Assembly (NCBI GenBank): GCA_913050215.1
Contig: CAJXBG010000023.1
Location: forward strand, 1-39,798
Length of the DNA stretch: 39,798 nucleotides
Source of the DNA: an uncultured Gammaproteobacteria bacterium
GTDB lineage: Bacteria; Pseudomonadota; Gammaproteobacteria; Pseudomonadales; Azotimanducaceae
Direction of reading: 5' to 3'
Part shown: one piece after another, positions 36,244 to 39,798 of the stretch
How the letters are laid out: every line of letters starts with the position of its first letter
Numbering within the stretch: position 1 is the stretch's first letter
Made by a program: the position numbers and the translations under genes
Notes under the pieces: generated by a model
Database searches by the model: none
What the model saw: only the letters and a program-made list of their open reading frames with translations
What the model was told of the DNA's origin: nothing

Positions 36244-37470
36244 CTAGTGGCCACCAATTGCATCACCCATCGAGAAGATCGGTAGATACATCGCGATAAT
36301 TAACCCTCCGATAACGACACCCAGGAATGACATGATAATCGGTTCCATTAAGCTCGTGAGGCCGTCGACCGCGTTGTCCACCATGTCTTCATAGTAAGTC
36401 GCTGCTTTATCTAGCATGCCGTCAAGAGCACCCGATTCCTCTCCGATAGAAACCATCTGAATAACCATGTTGGGAAACACCTCGGTCTGCTTCATGGAGT
36501 AATTGAGCTGGATACCGCTGGAAACGTCATCCTTGACCTTTTTGATAGCATCGTAATAGACAACATTGCCCGCAGCGCCGGACACAGACTCGAGTGCATC
36601 AACCAACGGTACACCAGCGGCAAATGTTGTTGATAGCGTCCGGGCAAATCTGGCAACGCATGATTTATCAAGTATGTCGCCGATGATTGGCATCTTAAGC
36701 ATGAATCGCTCTTGCGCGTCTCGTGCTGCTTTTGACCGTTTAAGCGTCTCTTTTCGAATAAATAAAACGATAGCAATCGCTGCTGCCACGGCCAACCACC
36801 ACTCTTGCATCCAGCGGGACATGTTAACCACCATCTGGGTGAATTCTGGTAATTCAGCACCAAAACCTGCAAAAATTTCCTCAAATTGAGGAACAACCTT
36901 TATCAGTAAAATTGCCGATACGACCGCTGCAACCACTAAAACTGAAATCGGATAGCTCAGGGCGCTTTTGATCTTTGCTTTCAGGGCCTCTGACTTCTCC
37001 ATGTAGGTGGCAAGGCGCTCAAGCATCGTTTCCAGTGCTCCAGATTGCTCGCCTGCATCGATCAAATTGCAATAAAGATCGTTAAAGTGCTCTGGGTTAG
37101 CCTGAATGGCATGAGCGAAAGAATTACCTGCAGAAACATCATCGCGAATCCTGATGATGAGGTTTTTCATCGCGGGGTTGTCAATACCATCGGCAACAAT
37201 TTCAAATGATTGAACCAAGGGAACACCAGCTTTCATCATAGTGGCGAGTTGCCGAGTGAACAGCGCGGTATCCGCAGGACCAATTTTCTGGCCCGCATTA
37301 AACAATGCGCTTAACCCACCGCTTTTTTTGCTGACCCGAGTAGGACTAATACCTTGTTTACGCAGTTCTGTTTTGGCGATATTGGCATTGCTGCTGGTTA
37401 TCTCGCCCTTTGTTTTTTTGCCTGATCTGTCAGTTCCTTCCCAAGCAAATACTGTACTGGCTGCGGCCAT
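36244..37470 (-). CDS. pilC: Type IV pilus inner-membrane platform protein PilC
   Basis: GspF/PilC platform protein that couples the assembly and retraction ATPases to pilin insertion. Two repeats of the T2SSF domain (about residues 70-195 and 275-395), each with conserved LATMMKAGVPLVQSFE or LSTTFAAGVPLVDALE, and three hydrophobic segments (near 175-195, 215-235 and 375-400). AGAGGA upstream supports the ATG. 408 residues. Lies between pilB and pilD, with a 148-nt gap to pilB that holds a strong hairpin. Confidence 0.97.
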   Translation of the reverse strand: MAAASTVFAWEGTDRSGKKTKGEITSSNANIAKTELRKQGISPTRVSKKSGGLSALFNAGQKIGPADTALFTRQLATMMKAGVPLVQSFEIVADGIDNPAMKNLIIRIRDDVSAGNSFAHAIQANPEHFNDLYCNLIDAGEQSGALETMLERLATYMEKSEALKAKIKSALSYPISVLVVAAVVSAILLIKVVPQFEEIFAGFGAELPEFTQMVVNMSRWMQEWWLAVAAAIAIVLFIRKETLKRSKAARDAQERFMLKMPIIGDILDKSCVARFARTLSTTFAAGVPLVDALESVSGAAGNVVYYDAIKKVKDDVSSGIQLNYSMKQTEVFPNMVIQMVSIGEESGALDGMLDKAATYYEDMVDNAVDGLTSLMEPIIMSFLGVVIGGLIIAMYLPIFSMGDAIGGH

Positions 37471-37520
37471 GTTTAATCCTCTTGTTCACCCATGCCCGGT
37501 AGGGGTTAAGTGATAGTGCG

Positions 37521-37544
37521 CTGATACCCTAAGGCGGGTATCAG
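37521..37544 (-). repeat. Perfect 9-bp stem-loop between pilB and pilC
   Basis: CTGATACCC and GGGTATCAG around a 6-nt loop. No U-tract follows on either strand, so it is unlikely to terminate transcription. It may instead be an mRNA stability or processing element between pilB and pilC. Confidence 0.7.
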
Positions 37545-37597
37545 TGTTAGCTAAAGTTCCGTTGCCAACTCTTCGAGAGCGGCAAATTAAGCAATAT

Positions 37598-37612
37598 GTC
37601 CTGAGTCAGGAC
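37598..37612. repeat. Short palindrome just after the pilB stop
   Basis: GTCCTGA-G-TCAGGAC, 7-bp arms with one central base, 6 nt beyond the pilB stop codon. It could fold as a small hairpin with a 3-nt loop or be a symmetric protein site. No U-run follows. Confidence 0.5.
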
Positions 37613-37618
37613 ACGAAA

Positions 37619-39334
37619 TTAGTGACCAGAGGTGACCCGATCAACTTCCTCTAGGCTTGTTAGCCCATTTTTCACTTTCACCATGGCTGACTCGAAAATA
37701 TTCTTGAAGCCCTCTTTTGCGCATACTTCAGCGATTTCAAGTGAGTTGCCGTCTTCCATGATAATTCTGGATATTTCGGGTGTGATTTTGACAACTTCAT
37801 AGATACCAACGCGGCCTTTATAACCGCTGGAACATCGATCGCACTCACCGGGACCATATATCTCGAGTCCAGAATCTACATCCTCCTCTGTGAAACCTTT
37901 CTCGATTAATGCTGCTTTGGGAATGTCGAGTTTAACTTTGCAATCACAAAGTCGTCGGGCGAGCCGCTGAGCGACGATGATATTGATTGATGTGGCTAGG
38001 TTAAATGCTGGCACACCCATATTTCTCAACCGAGTGATTGTCTCAGGAGCACTATTGGTGTGTAAGGTCGACATCACCATGTGGCCGGTCTGTGCTGCTT
38101 TGATTGAAATGTTCGCGGTTTCAAGGTCTCGAATTTCACCAACCATGACAATGTCTGGATCCTGTCGCAGGAATGAACGCAATGCTTCACCAAAATCTAG
38201 ACCAACCTTGTGATTTACGGGGCATTGATTAATCCCCTCGAGGTTAATTTCAACGGGATCTTCAGCCGTTGAAATATTCAATTCCGGTGTATTTAGAATA
38301 TTGAGCCCGGTATATAGGGAGACGGTTTTGCCGCTACCCGTCGGGCCAGTCACCAGGAACATACCCTGTGGTCTGTGCAGCGCCTCTAGATACAAGGCTT
38401 TCTGATCCTCTTCGTAACCTAACGCATCGATACCCATTTTTGCGCTGCTTGGGTCCAAAATTCGCAAACATAATTTTTCGCCGAACAGCACCGGCAGTGT
38501 GTTCACCCGAAAATCAATAGATTTTGATTTAGAAATTTTTAGCTTTATTCGACCATCTTGCGGCACTCGGCGTTCCGAGATGTCCATCTGAGACATCACT
38601 TTAAGGCGGGCAGATATTCTAGGTGCCAGATTTACTGGTGGCCTTGCGACCTCATGCAGTACGCCGTCAGTTCTGAATCTAACCCGATAAGATTTTTCGA
38701 ATGGTTCAAAGTGCAAGTCAGATGAATTACCCCTGATAGCATCCATTAGCATCTTGTTGATGAAACGAACCACCGGGGTATCGTCGGTTGCTGCGCCGGC
38801 ATCTTCCTCTTCTGTGCCACCAGCCTCGTCCACGGCTTCGAGGTCCAAATCAACATCATCATTACCAAGATCTCCTAATCCGCCACTTTCCAGAGACTCG
38901 AGGTAGGCGTCGATAAAAGCAGTAAGCTTGTTTTCCTCAACCAAGACTTCTTCTGTTGAGACCCCGGTTTGAAATTTAATTTCATCCAAAGCTTGACGAT
39001 TGGTGGGATCGGAAACCGCAACGAACAGTCTATTACCCCTGTGGAAAATCGGTATCGCATGGTTTGCGCGAATGAGTTTTTCGTCGACTAGATTTCTTGG
39101 AATAACTTCAGGGTCCAGCGCAGTGATATCCAACAGAGGAGTGCCAAATTCTTCAGAGGCAGCGTTCGCGATATCTTTTGGACTGACTAATTTTTTCTGA
39201 ACGAGGTGAGTAACAAAAGGAACCCGCGTTTTGGAAGCTTCAATAGAGGCCTCTCTCGCCGCTGAGTTTTCGAGCAGGTGATCGTCTACCAGTCGTCTAG
39301 CGAGCCCGCTAAGTTGCATCGGGTTGGCAGCCAT
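37619..39334 (-). CDS. pilB: Type IV pilus assembly ATPase PilB
   Basis: Hexameric ATPase powering pilus extension. N-terminal MshEN-like domain (about residues 10-150), Asp-rich linker (near DDVDLDLEAVDEAGG), then the ATPase core: Walker A GPTGSGKT, Asp box, Walker B DIVMVGEIRD, and His box. A tetracysteine zinc motif follows, CDC and CDRC, separated by about 35 residues. ATG 39334 is preferred because AGGA lies ten bases upstream; an in-frame ATG at 39352 lacks one. About 571 residues. First gene of pilBCD-coaE-yacG, divergent from pilA. Confidence 0.96.
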   Translation of the reverse strand: MAANPMQLSGLARRLVDDHLLENSAAREASIEASKTRVPFVTHLVQKKLVSPKDIANAASEEFGTPLLDITALDPEVIPRNLVDEKLIRANHAIPIFHRGNRLFVAVSDPTNRQALDEIKFQTGVSTEEVLVEENKLTAFIDAYLESLESGGLGDLGNDDVDLDLEAVDEAGGTEEEDAGAATDDTPVVRFINKMLMDAIRGNSSDLHFEPFEKSYRVRFRTDGVLHEVARPPVNLAPRISARLKVMSQMDISERRVPQDGRIKLKISKSKSIDFRVNTLPVLFGEKLCLRILDPSSAKMGIDALGYEEDQKALYLEALHRPQGMFLVTGPTGSGKTVSLYTGLNILNTPELNISTAEDPVEINLEGINQCPVNHKVGLDFGEALRSFLRQDPDIVMVGEIRDLETANISIKAAQTGHMVMSTLHTNSAPETITRLRNMGVPAFNLATSINIIVAQRLARRLCDCKVKLDIPKAALIEKGFTEEDVDSGLEIYGPGECDRCSSGYKGRVGIYEVVKITPEISRIIMEDGNSLEIAEVCAKEGFKNIFESAMVKVKNGLTSLEEVDRVTSGH

Positions 39335-39422
39335 TACGATTTCATCCTGCATAAGTGGGCGTTCGAAGATATAGACTCCAGTGGCGAGGGTGTCGCTAAA
39401 ATGCTGTATGATTTGTATTGGA

Positions 39423-39450
39423 GTGACATCGTTTGAAGCCTTTATATGAT
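39423..39450 (+). promoter_or_regulatory. Sigma-70-like promoter upstream of a putative small RNA
   Basis: GTGACA (39423-39428) and TATGAT (39445-39450) each match 5 of 6 consensus positions with a 16-nt spacer. It reads toward pilA, away from pilB. Confidence 0.45.
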
Positions 39451-39456
39451 CCTCAG

Positions 39457-39522
39457 AACCCTGAAGAAAGACGCTTCTCAGAGGTTAAAGAGGTTTTGAC
39501 ATCGCTCTATATGAGCGTTTTT
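39457..39522 (+). ncRNA. Candidate small RNA between pilB and pilA
   Basis: A transcript from the 39423-39450 promoter would begin near 39457. It would end about 66 nt later at CGCTC-TATAT-GAGCG followed by TTTTT (39503-39522), a directional terminator-like hairpin. The body can fold on itself (GAAG 39463-39466 with CTTC 39474-39477). No protein gene lies upstream on this strand, so the terminator is otherwise unexplained. It could also be an attenuated pilA leader. No homology is recognised. Confidence 0.35.
39503..39522 (+). terminator. Intrinsic terminator-like hairpin upstream of pilA
   Basis: Five-pair stem CGCTC/GAGCG with a TATAT loop and five Ts directly after. The T-run is on the plus strand only. 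Confidence 0.45.
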
Positions 39523-39539
39523 CAGAGCGGCGTTTGAAA

Positions 39540-39566
39540 ATAAAGTGACCAAATTTGTCACTTTAT
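39540..39566. promoter_or_regulatory. Perfect 10-bp-arm dyad, candidate PilR activator site
   Basis: ATAAAGTGAC and GTCACTTTAT are separated by 7 nt, about 90 bp upstream of the sigma-54 -24 element. A further GTCAC half site is at 39601. In pseudomonads the response regulator PilR binds upstream of the sigma-54 pilA promoter at such a distance. The dyad is seen directly; assignment to PilR is inference. Confidence 0.45.
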
Positions 39567-39654
39567 GACTTGAGCTATTGTATGTTCAATGACCCCTTGC
39601 GTCACAACAGCATTGTAAGCTGTTTGTAAGCCCTGAAAATGGTTTGGTTTGTGT

Positions 39655-39669
39655 TGGCATGGTAGTTGC
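39655..39669 (+). promoter_or_regulatory. Sigma-54 promoter of pilA
   Basis: TGGCATGGTAGTTGC matches the -24/-12 consensus with GG and GC separated by exactly 10 bases. Transcription would start near 39680, giving a leader of about 65 nt. Sigma-54 dependence is the known rule for major pilin genes in Pseudomonas. Confidence 0.85.
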
Positions 39670-39745
39670 TCAGTAGTTATTTAGACTGAACAAAAATTTT
39701 TCGATAATTTGGCAGTCTGTTCAATTTAATTAAGGAGTCATTCCA

Positions 39746-39798
39746 GTGAATAAAAACATACAAAAGGGTTTCACCCTGATCGAATTGATGATTGTCGT
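39746..39798 (+). CDS. pilA: Type IV major pilin PilA (5' end only)
   Basis: Only 17 codons and two bases are inside the window. They encode a short basic leader VNKNIQKG followed by FTLIELMIV, the type III signal cleaved by PilD after Gly, with the conserved Glu at position 5 of the mature protein. GTG start with AAGGAG eight bases upstream. Its sigma-54 promoter and divergence from pilBCD point to the major pilin rather than a minor one, though the body of the protein is outside the window. Confidence 0.88.
   Translation, partial: MNKNIQKGFTLIELMIV

Larger units (their letters stand above)
39353..39745. other. pilB-pilA divergent intergenic region
   Basis: About 390 nt without a protein gene. 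It contains, in plus-strand order, a sigma-70-like promoter (39423-39450), a possible small RNA ending in a terminator (39457-39522), a perfect dyad (39540-39566) and the pilA sigma-54 promoter (39655-39669). I could not place a convincing promoter for pilB on the minus strand. Confidence 0.6.

Overview
The window is a continuous stretch of gammaproteobacterial housekeeping chromosome. Its gene order closely follows the pseudomonad-type arrangement: ibaG-murA-hisG-hisD, zapE, rplM-rpsI, petABC, sspAB, the opposite-strand dolP-yraN-lpoA block, rsmI, rnpB, the dcw division/cell-wall cluster, lpxC, dciA, an M23 peptidase, secA, argJ, yacG-coaE-pilDCB and a divergent pilA. Base composition is moderate, near half GC by eye. 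No insertion sequence, integrase, prophage, tRNA, rRNA or CRISPR array was seen. The content implies an aerobic Gram-negative cell with a cytochrome bc1 complex, meso-DAP peptidoglycan, lipid A, type IV pili, and histidine and arginine synthesis. The short HisG implies a HisZ partner encoded elsewhere. I cannot name the genus from the sequence alone.

Layout. 1-507 has no gene I can support. 508-5200 carries ibaG, murA, hisG, hisD and zapE. 5241-6323 is the rplM-rpsI transcription unit: promoter, structured leader, a ten-codon upstream ORF overlapping the rplM start, and a terminator. 6392-9218 is petABC with a structured leader. 9240-10455 is sspAB with a repeat-rich leader. 10496-13362 (minus) is lpoA-yraN-dolP. 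13476-14709 is rsmI and RNase P RNA. 14909-27397 is the mraZ promoter, a set of phased MraZ boxes, and the dcw operon mraZ-rsmH-ftsL-ftsI-murE-murD-ftsW-murC-ftsQ-ftsA-ftsZ, followed by lpxC. 28595-34274 has dciA (minus), an M23 endopeptidase, secA and argJ. 34406-39334 (minus) is pilB-pilC-pilD-coaE-yacG. The window ends 53 nt into pilA, which has a near-perfect sigma-54 promoter.

The strongest oddity is that the dcw cluster lacks murF, mraY, murG and ddlB. The flanking genes are joined seamlessly by 1-11 nt overlaps, so these essential functions must be encoded elsewhere in the genome. Other points worth checking are the coupled leader ORF ahead of rplM, an SSQ instead of SSN active-site motif in FtsI (PBP3), a possible small RNA with promoter and terminator between pilB and pilA, a perfect 10-bp-arm dyad upstream of the pilA sigma-54 promoter, and structured leaders ahead of petA and sspA. 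I found no clearly new multi-gene system. The interest lies in gene arrangement and non-coding regulation.
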